This document shows, one piece after another, positions 16,095 through 25,480 of a stretch of 64,000 bases of DNA. Origin of the DNA: Comamonas resistens (GTDB lineage Bacteria > Pseudomonadota > Gammaproteobacteria > Burkholderiales > Burkholderiaceae_C); the NCBI RefSeq assembly GCF_030064165.1, contig NZ_CP125947.1, forward strand, positions 4,588,001 to 4,652,000. The letters run 5' to 3'. Below the pieces are notes generated by a model. The model was not told the origin of the DNA, searched no databases, and saw only the letters and a list, made by a program, of their open reading frames with translations. The position numbers and the translations under genes are program-made. Numbering within the stretch: position 1 is the stretch's first letter; each line of letters opens with the position of its first letter.

Positions 16095-18053
16095 TCAGAA
16101 ACTTTCGTGTGGAGCCAGATAGCGCCACTGACCGGTAGGCAGATTGCCCAGGGTCACGCCGCCGATACGGATGCGCTTGAGGCCTACCACACGCAGACCC
16201 ACCAGCTCGCACATGCGGCGGATCTGGCGCTTCTTGCCTTCGGTCAGCACAAAGCGCAGTTGCTCGGGGTTCTGCCAGTCCACCTTGGCAGGCTGCAGAG
16301 GCTGGTCGTCCAGCGACAGGCCGTGACGCAGCAGCTCCAGCTTTTCCTCGGGGAAGACGGACTGCACATCCACGTCGCGGTCGCCAAAGGTCACGCGCAC
16401 CAGATATTCCTTGTCGACCTCGGAGTCCTCGCCAATGATGTGGCGGGCCACACGGCCGTCCTGGGTCAGCACCAGCAGGCCCACGGAATCGATGTCCAGG
16501 CGGCCGCAAGGCGCCAGGCCCTTGAGCTGGCTGAAGTTGAAGCGCGTCTTGCTGCGGTCCTCGTTCCAGCGGTTCTCATTGGTGATCAGCACCACGGCGG
16601 GTTCATGGCCGTCCTCGGCCTGACCGCTGACATAGCCCATGGGCTTGTTCAGCAGGATGGTGACCTGCTGGTCCTGGCGGTCCTGAGCCTTCTGATCGAT
16701 CTCGATCCTGTCGCCGGGCACCACGTTCTGGCCCATGGTCGCGACTTCGCCGTTGACCGTGACCCAACCATTTTCCACCCACTCATCGGCCTCGCGGCGC
16801 GAGCACAGCCCCATGTCGGCAATGCGCTTGTTGATGCGCACGGCACCGGGACGGTCGTCCTGGCGGGCTTCCACCTCAGGGGCGCGCTTGACGGGAATTG
16901 CACGGTCCGAGCCATCGGCCGCGGGCCTATAGGTGCGAATGCCGGTCGTCGGGCGGCGTGTGGCCTCCGACACAAACGAGCCGGGGATATGGCGCTTTTC
17001 AGGCTCGCCACCACGCTCGTCACGCCTGTCATCGCGACGCTCATCACGTCGTTCGCCACGGCGCTCGTCATTGCGATGGCCGTCACCACGGCGATCGCCA
17101 AAACGGCGGTCATCGTCACGTGGTCCACGGTCATTGCGTGGTCCGCCATCGCGGGACTGGTATTCGCGGCGTTCACCGTCGCGTGGACGGAACTCGCGGC
17201 GCTCGCCACCCTGGTCAGGGCGGCCAAAGCCACGATTTTGAGGACGGTCACCGAAGTCACGGCCCTGCGGACGCTGGTCACGGCGGTCATCGAAACGGTC
17301 GCGTGGTCCGCCATCGCGAGGCTGATATTCGCGGCGTTCGCCATCACGGGGACGGAACTCGCGGCGCTCACCACCCTGGTCAGGGCGGCCAAAGCCGCCG
17401 CTACGAGGACGATCGCCAAAGTCGCGGTCTTGGGAACGCTGGTCACGACGGTCGTCGAAACGGTCACGTGGTCCGCCATCGCGGGGCCCGCCGCTGCGGG
17501 GCTGATACTCGCGGCGCTCCCCCCCCTGGTCGGGACGCCCAAAGCCACGGCTCTGTGGACGGTCACCAAAGTCACGCCCCTGAGGGCGCTGGTCACGGCG
17601 GTCATCGAAACGGTCGCGTGGTCCGCCGCTACGGGGTTGGTATTCGCGACGCTCGCCGTCGCGCTGACCTTCACCACGGTGTTCACCGTAGGGCTTGAAT
17701 CCGCGATCGCCACCGCCAAAGCGGCGTTCGCCCCCCTCGGCCGGACGATCATCGCGATCAAAGCGGGGGCGGCGCTCGCCGTCATCACGGCCTGGACGGC
17801 CATCGGGGCGGCCAAAGCCCGAAGAACGAGGCCGTTCGTCACGTTCACGCTGGGGGCGGGCACCGCGATCGCCGCGCGGGCCGCGATCCGAGCGGTCGCC
17901 GCCGGCAGGCCGGGGGCCGCGCGCAGCGGGTTTTTCCGCCGGGGCCGGCTTGGCAGGTGCACGCAAAACAGGGCGCGCCGAAGAGGGATCGGACGGCGCG
18001 GAGGAATTGCCAGCACCTGGGGTGCCGGGCTCTTTAGGAGGATTGACTGACAT
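16095..18053 (-). CDS. large-ribosomal-subunit/tRNA pseudouridine synthase (RsuA/RluB/F type) with repetitive N-terminal domain
   Basis: A 652-residue protein, more than twice the usual length. The C-terminal 250 residues are a normal RsuA-family enzyme: S4 RNA-binding domain (VRINKRIADMGLCSRREADEWVENGWVTVNG, about 404-434), then the catalytic GRLDIDSVGLL with Asp520, and KKRQIRRMCELVGLRVVGLKRIRIG. It converts uridine to pseudouridine in RNA; RluB versus RluF cannot be fixed by eye. Residues 1-400 are Arg/Asp/Gly/Pro/Gln-rich. Residues 133-300 hold tandem units of 45, 50 and 55 residues sharing DRFDDRRDQR, DFGDRP and GFGRPDQGGERRE, plus a decayed fourth. Such RGG-like tracts usually bind RNA. 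Confidence 0.9.
   Translation of the reverse strand: MSVNPPKEPGTPGAGNSSAPSDPSSARPVLRAPAKPAPAEKPAARGPRPAGGDRSDRGPRGDRGARPQRERDERPRSSGFGRPDGRPGRDDGERRPRFDRDDRPAEGGERRFGGGDRGFKPYGEHRGEGQRDGERREYQPRSGGPRDRFDDRRDQRPQGRDFGDRPQSRGFGRPDQGGERREYQPRSGGPRDGGPRDRFDDRRDQRSQDRDFGDRPRSGGFGRPDQGGERREFRPRDGERREYQPRDGGPRDRFDDRRDQRPQGRDFGDRPQNRGFGRPDQGGERREFRPRDGERREYQSRDGGPRNDRGPRDDDRRFGDRRGDGHRNDERRGERRDERRDDRRDERGGEPEKRHIPGSFVSEATRRPTTGIRTYRPAADGSDRAIPVKRAPEVEARQDDRPGAVRINKRIADMGLCSRREADEWVENGWVTVNGEVATMGQNVVPGDRIEIDQKAQDRQDQQVTILLNKPMGYVSGQAEDGHEPAVVLITNENRWNEDRSKTRFNFSQLKGLAPCGRLDIDSVGLLVLTQDGRVARHIIGEDSEVDKEYLVRVTFGDRDVDVQSVFPEEKLELLRHGLSLDDQPLQPAKVDWQNPEQLRFVLTEGKKRQIRRMCELVGLRVVGLKRIRIGGVTLGNLPTGQWRYLAPHESF
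17154..17657 (-). repeat. in-frame tandem repeats of 135-165 bp in the pseudouridine synthase gene
   Basis: Three near-identical units plus a fourth partial one, encoding residues about 133-300. Unit length grows (45, 50, 55 residues) through internal duplication of GERRE(Y/F)-type sub-blocks and a GGPRD insertion, a sign of recent unequal exchange or slippage. Confidence 0.85.
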
Positions 18054-18137
18054 TTGGCCGTAATTGTCTCGCGACGCGGCGGTGCGAGGCGGAAGTTATC
18101 CACAATTCCAGCGCGGTCCTAGGTTATAGCCAGTGCG

Positions 18138-18950
18138 TCAAGCAAGCGCCTTGCGGGGCGCGCAGAACTCGCCATGACGCAGTGCCTCCAGGTCCAGCAC
18201 ACGCAGCCCGCCATACTCGATCTGGATCACGCGCTCGCGCTGCAACACGGACAGCGCTTCATTCACGCGCTGGCGCGACAGGCCGACCAGATTGGCCAGC
18301 TCCTGCTGGGTGATGCGCAGAATCTGTCCCACCCCGGGGTAGAGCAGCGGGTTGAACAGGGCCGCCAGGCTGCGTGCCACACGCAGGTCGGGGTTGCTCA
18401 TGCGGTCGATCTCGCGCGCCGCGATGAACTGGCCCAGGCGCTCGTTGAGCTGATTCATCACAAAGCGGTTGAAGCCTATGGAGTGGTCGAGCAGCCAGTG
18501 GAACATGTCTATGGGCAGGCCTCCGACCACGGATTTACGGATCGCCTGCACGTTGTAGCGATAGGGCTCGCGCTTGATGACCGTGCCTTCGCCAAACCAG
18601 CCTCCGGGCGGCAGCCCTGCCAGCGTCATGCTGACGCCGTCGGCACTTTCGGTGTTCATCTTGAGCAAGCCGTCGACCACGCCGAACCAGTAGGTAGGCG
18701 CGCGCCCCGTGCGGCAGACATAGTCGCCGGGCTCGGCATCGCCCACCAACAGCACCCGCAGCACATTTTCACGCTCTTGCGGCTGCAGCACCGGCCACCA
18801 TGGGATCCCTTCAAGCTCGACTTCCAAAGGCTTGCGCCGCCTTTGGTGCAATGACAGTTCTTGGCTCATGGGCTGCAAGCATTGCCAAAGCCGGGCCTGC
18901 ACAACAGCGGGATTTCCACGAGGCAGCAAATGCGTCATTTTCAGCAGCAT
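18138..18950 (-). CDS. Crp/Fnr-family transcriptional regulator
   Basis: Up to 270 residues. A cyclic-nucleotide-binding-like beta-roll (GDYVCRTGRAPTYWFGVVDGLLKM, LAGLPPGGWFGEGTVIKREPYRY) is followed by a long dimerisation helix and a Crp-type helix-turn-helix (ITQQELANLVGLSRQRVNEALSVLQRERVIQIEYGGLRV). The residues that bind cAMP in Crp and the Fnr cluster cysteines are not evident. The start is uncertain: ATG 18950 gives 270 residues, ATG 18869 gives 243. The shorter form leaves a pair of direct repeats wholly intergenic and is my preference. It diverges from the acyl-CoA synthetase/LIV transporter operon and probably controls it. Confidence 0.87.
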   Translation of the reverse strand: MLLKMTHLLPRGNPAVVQARLWQCLQPMSQELSLHQRRRKPLEVELEGIPWWPVLQPQERENVLRVLLVGDAEPGDYVCRTGRAPTYWFGVVDGLLKMNTESADGVSMTLAGLPPGGWFGEGTVIKREPYRYNVQAIRKSVVGGLPIDMFHWLLDHSIGFNRFVMNQLNERLGQFIAAREIDRMSNPDLRVARSLAALFNPLLYPGVGQILRITQQELANLVGLSRQRVNEALSVLQRERVIQIEYGGLRVLDLEALRHGEFCAPRKALA

Positions 18951-18970
18951 TTGTTACAGCGGATTTCCAC
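18904..18970. promoter_or_regulatory. 15-16-bp direct repeats upstream of the Crp/Fnr gene
   Basis: ACAGCGGGATTTCCAC (18904-18919) recurs as ACAGCGGATTTCCAC (18956-18970), one base shorter, 52 bp away. A second related pair, TTGTCGTCAAAC (18991) and CTGACGTCAAAG (19010), follows toward the acyl-CoA synthetase gene. These are candidate operators of the divergent promoters. Confidence 0.4.
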
Positions 18971-19098
18971 TATGCAGGCTTTCCCTCAAATTGTCGTCAA
19001 ACAGACATCCTGACGTCAAAGTCATCCATAGCATGGCTGCAAGACTTTCGAGAACGGGCGCAAGACACCGTTTTCTCCCAAGACTCAAAGGACCCGGC

Positions 19099-21027
19099 AT
19101 GACAACCACGTTCCCTCAACTGCTGCTCAAGCACGCGACAGAACGCCCTGATGCACCTGCTCTGCGCGAGAAGGAATACGGCATCTGGCAAACCTGGAGC
19201 TGGCGCGAGGCCGCGCAAACCGTGCGCCACATGGCCTGCGGCCTGCGCGCCCTGGGTCTTGAGCGCGGGCAGAATCTGGCGTTCATCAGCGACAACCGGC
19301 CCCATGTGTATCTGGGATTTCTGGCCGTGCAAAGCTGTGGCGCCGTCCCCATTCCGCTGTATCAGGACGCCGTCGCGGCCGAGATGATGTTTGTGATGGA
19401 GGATGCGGAAATCGCGTTCGCCTTTGCCGAGAACCAGGAACAGGTGGACAAGCTGCTGGAAGTGCGCGAGAGCGTGACCAGCATCCGCCACATCATCTAT
19501 GACGACCCACGCGGCCTGCGCAAATACGACCAGCCCGGCCTGATCAGCACCGAAGAGCTGCTGGCCAAGGGCAAGGAGTGGGATGCGCAGCACGCTGGCG
19601 CCTATGAGGCCATGGTGCAGGCGGTGTCTCCCGGCGATGTCTCGGTCATCCTCTACACCTCGGGCACCACGGGCAAGCCCAAGGGGGTGTGCCAGACCCA
19701 TGCCAGCTTTGGCGAATCGGCTCGCGGTGGCGTACAGACCGACAAGCTCGATGCTACGGACAATGTGATCTGCTATCTGCCCCCTGCCTGGGTGGGCGAC
19801 CATCTGTTCTCGTTTGCGCAATGGCTGGTGGCGGGCTTCACCATCAACTGCCCGGAGTCGGCGGCCACGGTCTCCATCGACCTGCGCGAGATCGGCCCCA
19901 GCTATTACTTTGCACCGCCGCGCATCTTCGAGGGCATGCTAACCTCGGTCTCCATCCGCATGGAGGACGCCTCGCCGCTCAAGCAGTGGATGTATGCCAG
20001 GGCCATGGATGTGGCCCGCCGCGTGGGCTCGGACATTCTCGATGGCAAGAGCGTTGGCGCCATGGACCGGCTCAAGTACCAGCTGGGCAACCTCTTCATC
20101 TACGGACCGCTGCGCAACGCCATGGGCCTGTCGCGCATCCGCGTTGCCTACACGGCAGGTGCCGCCATCGGCCCCGAGCTGTTTCGCTTCTTCCGCTCCA
20201 TAGGCATCAATCTGAAGCAGCTCTACGGCCAGACCGAGACCTGTGCCTATGTCTGCCTGCAGCGCGACCGCCAGGTGGAACTGTCGAGCGTGGGCCAGGC
20301 CGCGCCCGGCATCGAACTCAAGATTGCCGACAACGGCGAGGTGCTGGTCAAGGGCGTGTCGGTGCTCAAGGAGTACTACAAGCGCCCCGACGCCACGGCC
20401 GAAGTCATAGATGCCAACGGCTACTTCCACACCGGCGATGCCGGCGTGATCGACGCCAGCGGCCAGCTGCGCATCATCGACCGCGCCAAGGACGTGGGCA
20501 AGACCAGCCGCGGCGCCATGTTCGCGCCCAACTACATCGAGAACAAGCTCAAGTTCTTCCCCCACATCAAGGAAGCCGTGTGCTTCGGCCATGGCAAGGA
20601 TCAGGTCTGCGCCTTCATCAACATCGACTACGAGGCCGTGGGTAACTGGGCCGAGCGCCAGGGCCTGCCCTATGGCGGCTATGTGGATCTGGCCAGCAAG
20701 GCCAAGGTGCTGGAACTGGTGGCCGACTGCATTGCCCAGGTCAATGCCGACCTGGCTTCCGAGCCCGGCATGGCCGACACCCAGGTCGCGCGCTTTCTGG
20801 TGCTGCACAAGGAGCTGGACCCCGATGACGACGAGCTGACCCGCACCCGCAAGGTGCGCCGCAACTTCATCGCCGACAAATACGGGGTGCTGGTCGATGC
20901 GCTCTACACCGGCAAGTCGGAGCAGTTCATCGAAACCCTGGTGAAGTTCGAAGACGGCCGCACGGGCAGCGTGAGCGCCACGCTGACCATTGTGGACAGC
21001 AAGATCCACCCGGCGGCCACGGTCTGA
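19099..21027 (+). CDS. AMP-dependent acyl-CoA synthetase (long-chain fatty acid ligase type)
   Basis: A 642-residue adenylate-forming enzyme that activates a carboxylic acid to its CoA thioester. The ATP-binding P-loop is YTSGTTGKPKG (residues about 184-194), the A5 motif is LYGQTET, and NGYFHTGDAG with DRAKDVGKTSRG forms the hinge and C-terminal domain. The length and the FAPNYIENKLKFFPHIKEA end follow the long-chain COG1022 type. ATG 19099 follows AAAGGA. It is the first gene of an operon with LIV-type transporter genes starting 12 bp downstream, so the substrate is probably an imported acid, activated on entry. Confidence 0.92.
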   Translation: MTTTFPQLLLKHATERPDAPALREKEYGIWQTWSWREAAQTVRHMACGLRALGLERGQNLAFISDNRPHVYLGFLAVQSCGAVPIPLYQDAVAAEMMFVMEDAEIAFAFAENQEQVDKLLEVRESVTSIRHIIYDDPRGLRKYDQPGLISTEELLAKGKEWDAQHAGAYEAMVQAVSPGDVSVILYTSGTTGKPKGVCQTHASFGESARGGVQTDKLDATDNVICYLPPAWVGDHLFSFAQWLVAGFTINCPESAATVSIDLREIGPSYYFAPPRIFEGMLTSVSIRMEDASPLKQWMYARAMDVARRVGSDILDGKSVGAMDRLKYQLGNLFIYGPLRNAMGLSRIRVAYTAGAAIGPELFRFFRSIGINLKQLYGQTETCAYVCLQRDRQVELSSVGQAAPGIELKIADNGEVLVKGVSVLKEYYKRPDATAEVIDANGYFHTGDAGVIDASGQLRIIDRAKDVGKTSRGAMFAPNYIENKLKFFPHIKEAVCFGHGKDQVCAFINIDYEAVGNWAERQGLPYGGYVDLASKAKVLELVADCIAQVNADLASEPGMADTQVARFLVLHKELDPDDDELTRTRKVRRNFIADKYGVLVDALYTGKSEQFIETLVKFEDGRTGSVSATLTIVDSKIHPAATV

Positions 21028-21038
21028 GAGGGAGCGAC

Positions 21039-21824
21039 ATGAATACAAGAACCACGGGCGACGTCATTCTGGACATCAAGAACATCAGCCTGCGCTTTGG
21101 CGGGGTGAAGGCCTTGACCGATATCTCGTTCAACGTCAAAGAGCATGAAATCCGCTCCATCATCGGCCCCAACGGCGCCGGCAAGAGCTCCATGCTCAAC
21201 TGCATCAACGGCGTCTATACGCCGTCCGAGGGCTCCATCACCTTCCGCGGCCAGACCTTCAGCCATATGAACAGCCGCCAGGTCGCCGAGATGGGCGTGG
21301 CGCGCACCTTCCAGAACCTGGCACTGTTCAAGGGCATGAGCGTGATCGACAACATCATGACCGGCCGCAACCTCAAGATCAAAAGCAACATCCTCATGCA
21401 GGCCCTGCGCATCGGGCCTGCGCAGCGTGAAGAAATTGCCCACCGCGAGTTTGTCGAACACATCATCGACTTTCTTGAAATCCAGGCCTATCGCAAGACG
21501 CCCGTGGGCCAGTTGCCCTACGGCCTGCAAAAGCGCGTGGACCTGGGCCGGGCCCTGGCCATGGAACCTCAGGTGCTGCTGCTGGACGAGCCCATGGCCG
21601 GCATGAACGTGGAAGAAAAGCAGGACATGTGCCGCTTCATCCTCGACGTGAACGAAGAGTTCGGCACCACCATCGTGCTCATCGAGCACGACATGGGGGT
21701 GGTGATGGACATCAGCGACCGCGTGGTGGTGCTGGACTACGGCAAGAAGATCGGCGACGGCGCTCCCGATGAAGTACGCAACAACGAGGACGTGATCCGC
21801 GCCTATCTGGGTGCAGGCCACTGA
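21039..21824 (+). CDS. LIV-type ABC transporter ATP-binding protein (LivG-like)
   Basis: A 261-residue ATPase with Walker A GPNGAGKSS (residues about 46-54), the Q-loop region FQNLALF, the signature-like LPYGLQKRVDLGRAL and Walker B VLLLDEPMAGMN, plus the H-loop IEHDMG. The signature lacks the usual LSGGQ, as is common in this HAAT branch associated with acyl-CoA synthetase operons. AGGGAG precedes ATG 21039. It would pair with the LivF-like ATPase at 25.5 kb. Confidence 0.92.
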   Translation: MNTRTTGDVILDIKNISLRFGGVKALTDISFNVKEHEIRSIIGPNGAGKSSMLNCINGVYTPSEGSITFRGQTFSHMNSRQVAEMGVARTFQNLALFKGMSVIDNIMTGRNLKIKSNILMQALRIGPAQREEIAHREFVEHIIDFLEIQAYRKTPVGQLPYGLQKRVDLGRALAMEPQVLLLDEPMAGMNVEEKQDMCRFILDVNEEFGTTIVLIEHDMGVVMDISDRVVVLDYGKKIGDGAPDEVRNNEDVIRAYLGAGH

Positions 21825-21834
21825 AGGAGCAGTC

Positions 21835-22764
21835 ATGGGATTTTTCTTAGAGACATTGTTTGGTGGCTTGATGGTGGGCACGCTGTATGCGTTGATCGCC
21901 ATCGGCTTTGTGCTGATCTTCAAGGCCTCGGGCGTCTTCAACTTCGCTCAAGGAGCGATGGTGCTGTTCTCTGCCCTGGCCATGGCGCGCTTTTCGCAGT
22001 GGATTCCGGACTGGCTGGGCATGGAGCCAGGCCTGATCGGCAATCTGCTGGCCATAGGCGTCACACTGGCGCTGATGGTGGTCGTGGCCTGGGTGATCGA
22101 GCGTCTGGCCCTGCGCCATCTGGTCAATCAGGAGCCCATCACCTTGCTGATGGCCACGCTGGGCATTGCCTATCTGCTCGACGGCCTCGGCCCGCTGGTC
22201 TTTGGCTCCGAGGTCTACAAGATCGACGTGGGCATGCCCAAGGACCCCGTCTTCATCATGGACGGCTTGTTCCCCGGCGGCGTGATGATCAGCCTGGAAG
22301 ACCTGTATGCGGCCTGCATCGCTGCCATCATGGTGCTGGCCTTGAGCCTGTTCTTCCAGAAAACCAAGACCGGACGCGCGCTGCGCGCCGTGGCCGATGA
22401 CCATCAGGCCGCTCAATCCATCGGCATTCCGCTGTCGCGCATCTGGGTCATCGTCTGGTCGGTGGCCGGTGCTGTCGCCCTGGTGGTCGGCATCATCTGG
22501 GGCAGCAAGCTGGGCGTGCAGTACTCGCTGTCGCTGGTGGCGCTCAAGGCCCTGCCCGTGGTGATTCTGGGCGGTCTGACCTCGCTGCCCGGCGCCATCA
22601 TCGGCGGCCTGATCATCGGTGTGGGCGAGAAGCTCTCCGAGGTCTATATCGGCCCCATGGTGGGTGGCGGCATCGAGACCTGGTTTGCCTATGGTCTGGC
22701 CCTTTGCTTCCTGCTGGTACGACCACAAGGTCTGTTCGGCGACAAAATTATCGACCGCGTTTAA
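21835..22764 (+). CDS. LIV-type ABC transporter permease (LivH-like)
   Basis: A 309-residue inner-membrane protein with about eight helices. The N-terminus MVGTLYALIAIGFVLIFKASGVFNFAQGAMVLF is diagnostic for LivH-type permeases, and the EAA-like loop GRALRAVADDHQAAQSIGI contacts the ATPase. ATG 21835 follows AAGGAG and lies 10 bp after the livG-like stop. An ATG at 21811 overlaps livG and has no binding site. Confidence 0.93.
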   Translation: MGFFLETLFGGLMVGTLYALIAIGFVLIFKASGVFNFAQGAMVLFSALAMARFSQWIPDWLGMEPGLIGNLLAIGVTLALMVVVAWVIERLALRHLVNQEPITLLMATLGIAYLLDGLGPLVFGSEVYKIDVGMPKDPVFIMDGLFPGGVMISLEDLYAACIAAIMVLALSLFFQKTKTGRALRAVADDHQAAQSIGIPLSRIWVIVWSVAGAVALVVGIIWGSKLGVQYSLSLVALKALPVVILGGLTSLPGAIIGGLIIGVGEKLSEVYIGPMVGGGIETWFAYGLALCFLLVRPQGLFGDKIIDRV

Positions 22765-22782
22765 GGCCGGAGGAGCGCATCC

Positions 22783-23847
22783 ATGTTTTATCGTGAAAAC
22801 GGCCAGTTCAAGACCAGCTATGCGGCAGACCAGCAGATCTTCGGCGTCGCTCAGGACCGCTGGGCCATTGCACTGGTGCTGGCATTCGCCTTTGTCGCAG
22901 TTCCCCTGATTTCCAGCGACTACACTTTTCAGGCGATTCTGATTCCCTTTGTCATCATGTCGCTGGCGGCGCTGGGGCTGAACATCCTGGTCGGCTACTG
23001 CGGTCAGATCTCGCTGGGCACGGCCGCCTTCATGGCCGTGGGTGCCTATGCGGCCTACAACCTCCAGACCCGTTTCGAGGGCATGCCTCTGCTGCTGGCC
23101 TTGATTGGTGGCGGTCTGATCTCCATGGTCTTTGGCATTGTGTTCGGCCTGCCCAGCCTGCGCATTCGCGGTCTGTATCTGGCCGTGGCCACGCTGGCGG
23201 CCCAGTTCTTCGTGGACTGGCTGACCACCCGCGCCGCCTGGGTGACCAACAACTCTTCGTCGGGCTCCGTCAGCGCCAAGCCATTGGCCATCCTGGGCTG
23301 GAGCATTGACACCCCGATGGAGAAATACCTGTTGTGTCTGGCCATCCTGTGCGTGCTGGGCCTGGCAGCCAAGAATCTGGTGCGCAGCTCCATAGGCCGC
23401 GAGTGGATGGCCATGCGCGATATGGATGTGGCCGCCAGCGTGATCGGCATCCGCCCCACCTACGCCAAGCTCTCTGCCTTTGCCGTCAGCAGCTTCATCG
23501 TCGGCATTGCCGGCGCACTCTGGGGCTTTGTGCACCTGGGTGCCTGGGAGCCCGCGGCCTTCAGCCTGGACCGCTCGCTGCAGCTGCTGTTCATGATCAT
23601 CATCGGCGGCCTGGGCTCCGTCGTTGGCAGCATCTTTGGCGCTGCCTTCTTCGTGCTGCTGCCGCTGCTGCTCAACCAGGTGCCGCACTGGCTGGGCCTG
23701 CCGATTTCCACGGCCACGGCCACCTATCTGGAACACATGATCTTCGGCGCCCTCATCGTGTTCTTCCTGATTGTGGAACCTCACGGACTGGCCAAGCTAT
23801 GGGCGACCGCAAGACAGAAACTGCGCGTCTGGCCTTTCCCGCATTGA
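22783..23847 (+). CDS. LIV-type ABC transporter permease (LivM-like)
   Basis: A 354-residue inner-membrane protein. LGLNILVGYCGQISLGTAAFMAVGAYAAYNL and GREWMAMRDMDVAASVIGI (coupling loop) are LivM hallmarks; about ten helices are present. An N-terminal extension of about 30 residues (FYRENGQFKTSYAADQQIFG) precedes the first helix. It starts 18 bp after the LivH-like gene behind GGAGG. A family A repeat begins immediately after the stop. Confidence 0.93.
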   Translation: MFYRENGQFKTSYAADQQIFGVAQDRWAIALVLAFAFVAVPLISSDYTFQAILIPFVIMSLAALGLNILVGYCGQISLGTAAFMAVGAYAAYNLQTRFEGMPLLLALIGGGLISMVFGIVFGLPSLRIRGLYLAVATLAAQFFVDWLTTRAAWVTNNSSSGSVSAKPLAILGWSIDTPMEKYLLCLAILCVLGLAAKNLVRSSIGREWMAMRDMDVAASVIGIRPTYAKLSAFAVSSFIVGIAGALWGFVHLGAWEPAAFSLDRSLQLLFMIIIGGLGSVVGSIFGAAFFVLLPLLLNQVPHWLGLPISTATATYLEHMIFGALIVFFLIVEPHGLAKLWATARQKLRVWPFPH

Positions 23848-23849
23848 TG

Positions 23850-23930
23850 GCTCCCCCTGTGCCGCTTTGCGGCGTCCCCCTGAGGGGGACGGCACCATCG
23901 CAGCGAGGCGGCTCTTGCTTGGTGCCTCTG
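23850..23930 (+). repeat. dispersed GC-rich repeat family A, copy 3
   Basis: CCCCCTGTGCCGCTTTGCGG, CGTCCCCCTGAGGGGGACGG, CACCATCGCAGCGAGGCGGC, TCTTGCTTGGTGCCTCTG. It lies between livM-like and the binding-protein gene of the same operon. Confidence 0.8.
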
Positions 23931-24029
23931 AGTTGGTTCATGCCTGATCGAGATTTGTTGAGTTTTTCCAAGACACCGCAGAGTGCCTGCAACCCGGGAC
24001 AGCGTCCCATACAACCAAGGAGACAGTCG

Positions 24030-25346
24030 ATGATGTTCAAGAAAATCGCGGTCGCTGCCGCTGTCGTGGCTGCAGGCATGGGGGCACTGGTGGCCTCTCC
24101 CGCAGCGCAGGCTCAGGAACAGTTTGTGCCGCTGCTGGTGTATCGCACGGGCCAGTTCGCGCCACTGGGCATTCCATGGGCCGATGGCAAGCAGGACTAT
24201 CTGAAGCTGGTCAACGCCAAGGGCGGTATCAACGGCGTGAAGATCAAGTTTGAGGAATGCGAAACCGCCTATGACACGGCCAAGGGCGTGGAGTGCTATG
24301 AACGCCTGAAGGGCAAGGATGGCGGTGCTTCCGGCTTTGATACCCAGTCCACCGGCATCACCTTTGCCGTGACCGACAAGGCTCCCGGCGACAAGGTGCC
24401 CGTGGTTACTCCGGGCTACGGCCTGTCCCAGTCCGTGGACGGCAAGGTGTTCGAGTGGAACTTCCCGCTGCTGGGCAACTACTGGACCGCCGCCGACTCC
24501 ATCGTGCAGGACATTCTGAAGAAGGAAAAGGGCAATCTCAAGGGTAAGAAGATCGCCTTGGTCTACCACGATTCGCCCTATGGCAAGGAACCCATTCCGC
24601 TGCTGGAAAAGCGCGCCGCCAAGGAAGGCTTCGAGCTGATCAAGCTGCCAGTAACCGCCCCCGGCGTGGAGCAGAAATCCACCTGGCTGCAGATCCGCCA
24701 GAACCGCCCCGACTATGTGCTGCTGTGGTCGGCCGGCGTGATGACGCCCACGGCCGTGCGCGAAGCCCAGGCTACGGGCTACCCCCGCGAGAAGATGTAT
24801 GCCGTGTGGTGGGGCGGCTCCGACCATGACGTCAAGGACATTGGCGCAGGCGCCAAGGGCTACAACACCGTGACCATCCACAACACGGCCGACCATGACA
24901 AGGTGCATGACGAGGTCAAGGCCCAGCTGTATGACAAAGGTCAGGGCTCGGCCAAGGACACCAAGGAGCTGGGCCAGCTGGCGCATACCCGCGGCATGAT
25001 GATTTCCATGCTGCAGGTCGAAGCCATCCGCACTGCGCAGGAGAAATTCGGCAAGGGCAAGGTCATGACGCCCGAGCAGGTTCGCTGGGGTTTGGAGAAT
25101 ATGAACCTGACCCAGGAACGCCTGAACGAGCTGGGCTTTGGCAAGCTCATCCGCCCCTTCAAGACCAGCTGCGACAACCACCTGGGAGCCGACTGGGCCC
25201 GCATCGCGACCTGGGACGGCAGCAAGTTCAAGGTGAACTCCGACTGGTACCAGGCCGACAAGTCCATGGTCGATCCGCTCTACAAGGAGTACGCGGACAA
25301 GTACGCCAAGGAAAAGAACATCAAGGTAAGAACCTGCACCCCCTGA
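24030..25346 (+). CDS. LIV-type ABC transporter periplasmic substrate-binding protein
   Basis: A 438-residue protein with a signal peptide (KKIAVAAAVVAAGMGALVASPAAQAQ, cleavage after AQA) and a mature type I periplasmic-binding fold. It begins EQFVPLLVYRTGQFAPLGIPWADG and contains ALVYHDSPYGKEPIPLLEKRA in the second lobe. A pair of Cys (ECETAYDTAKGVEC) suggests a disulfide. It is larger than LivJ/LivK (about 345 mature residues), like the aromatic- or fatty-acid-binding HAAT members. ATG 24030 follows AAGGAGA. The last codons and stop (25335-25346) run into family A repeat sequence. Confidence 0.92.
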   Translation: MMFKKIAVAAAVVAAGMGALVASPAAQAQEQFVPLLVYRTGQFAPLGIPWADGKQDYLKLVNAKGGINGVKIKFEECETAYDTAKGVECYERLKGKDGGASGFDTQSTGITFAVTDKAPGDKVPVVTPGYGLSQSVDGKVFEWNFPLLGNYWTAADSIVQDILKKEKGNLKGKKIALVYHDSPYGKEPIPLLEKRAAKEGFELIKLPVTAPGVEQKSTWLQIRQNRPDYVLLWSAGVMTPTAVREAQATGYPREKMYAVWWGGSDHDVKDIGAGAKGYNTVTIHNTADHDKVHDEVKAQLYDKGQGSAKDTKELGQLAHTRGMMISMLQVEAIRTAQEKFGKGKVMTPEQVRWGLENMNLTQERLNELGFGKLIRPFKTSCDNHLGADWARIATWDGSKFKVNSDWYQADKSMVDPLYKEYADKYAKEKNIKVRTCTP

Positions 25347-25450
25347 GGCACTGCGTGCCTTCCCCCTCTCTGGCGCTAAGCGCCTGAGAGGGACGACATC
25401 CTCGCTGTGGGTGGTACGGCCAGCCCAGGCCCTTGCCTGGTGTCTCTGGG
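25338..25450 (+). repeat. dispersed GC-rich repeat family A, copy 4
   Basis: CACCCCCTGAGGCACTGCGT, GCCTTCCCCCTCTCTGGCGC, TGAGAGGGACGACATCCTCG, CCCTTGCCTGGTGTCTCTGG. Its CCCCCTGAG supplies the TGA stop of the binding-protein gene. Confidence 0.8.
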
Positions 25451-25480
25451 CATGGCTTGTTTCCTCGCAGCCGGATTTAC

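Noticed and set aside
16107..18050. A 647-codon open frame antisense to the pseudouridine synthase gene
   Set aside because: The antisense frame stays open because of the biased GC-rich codons of the Arg/Asp/Gly repeats. The sense strand has S4 and catalytic motifs; the antisense protein is low-complexity Ala/Thr/Val with no motif or ribosome binding site.
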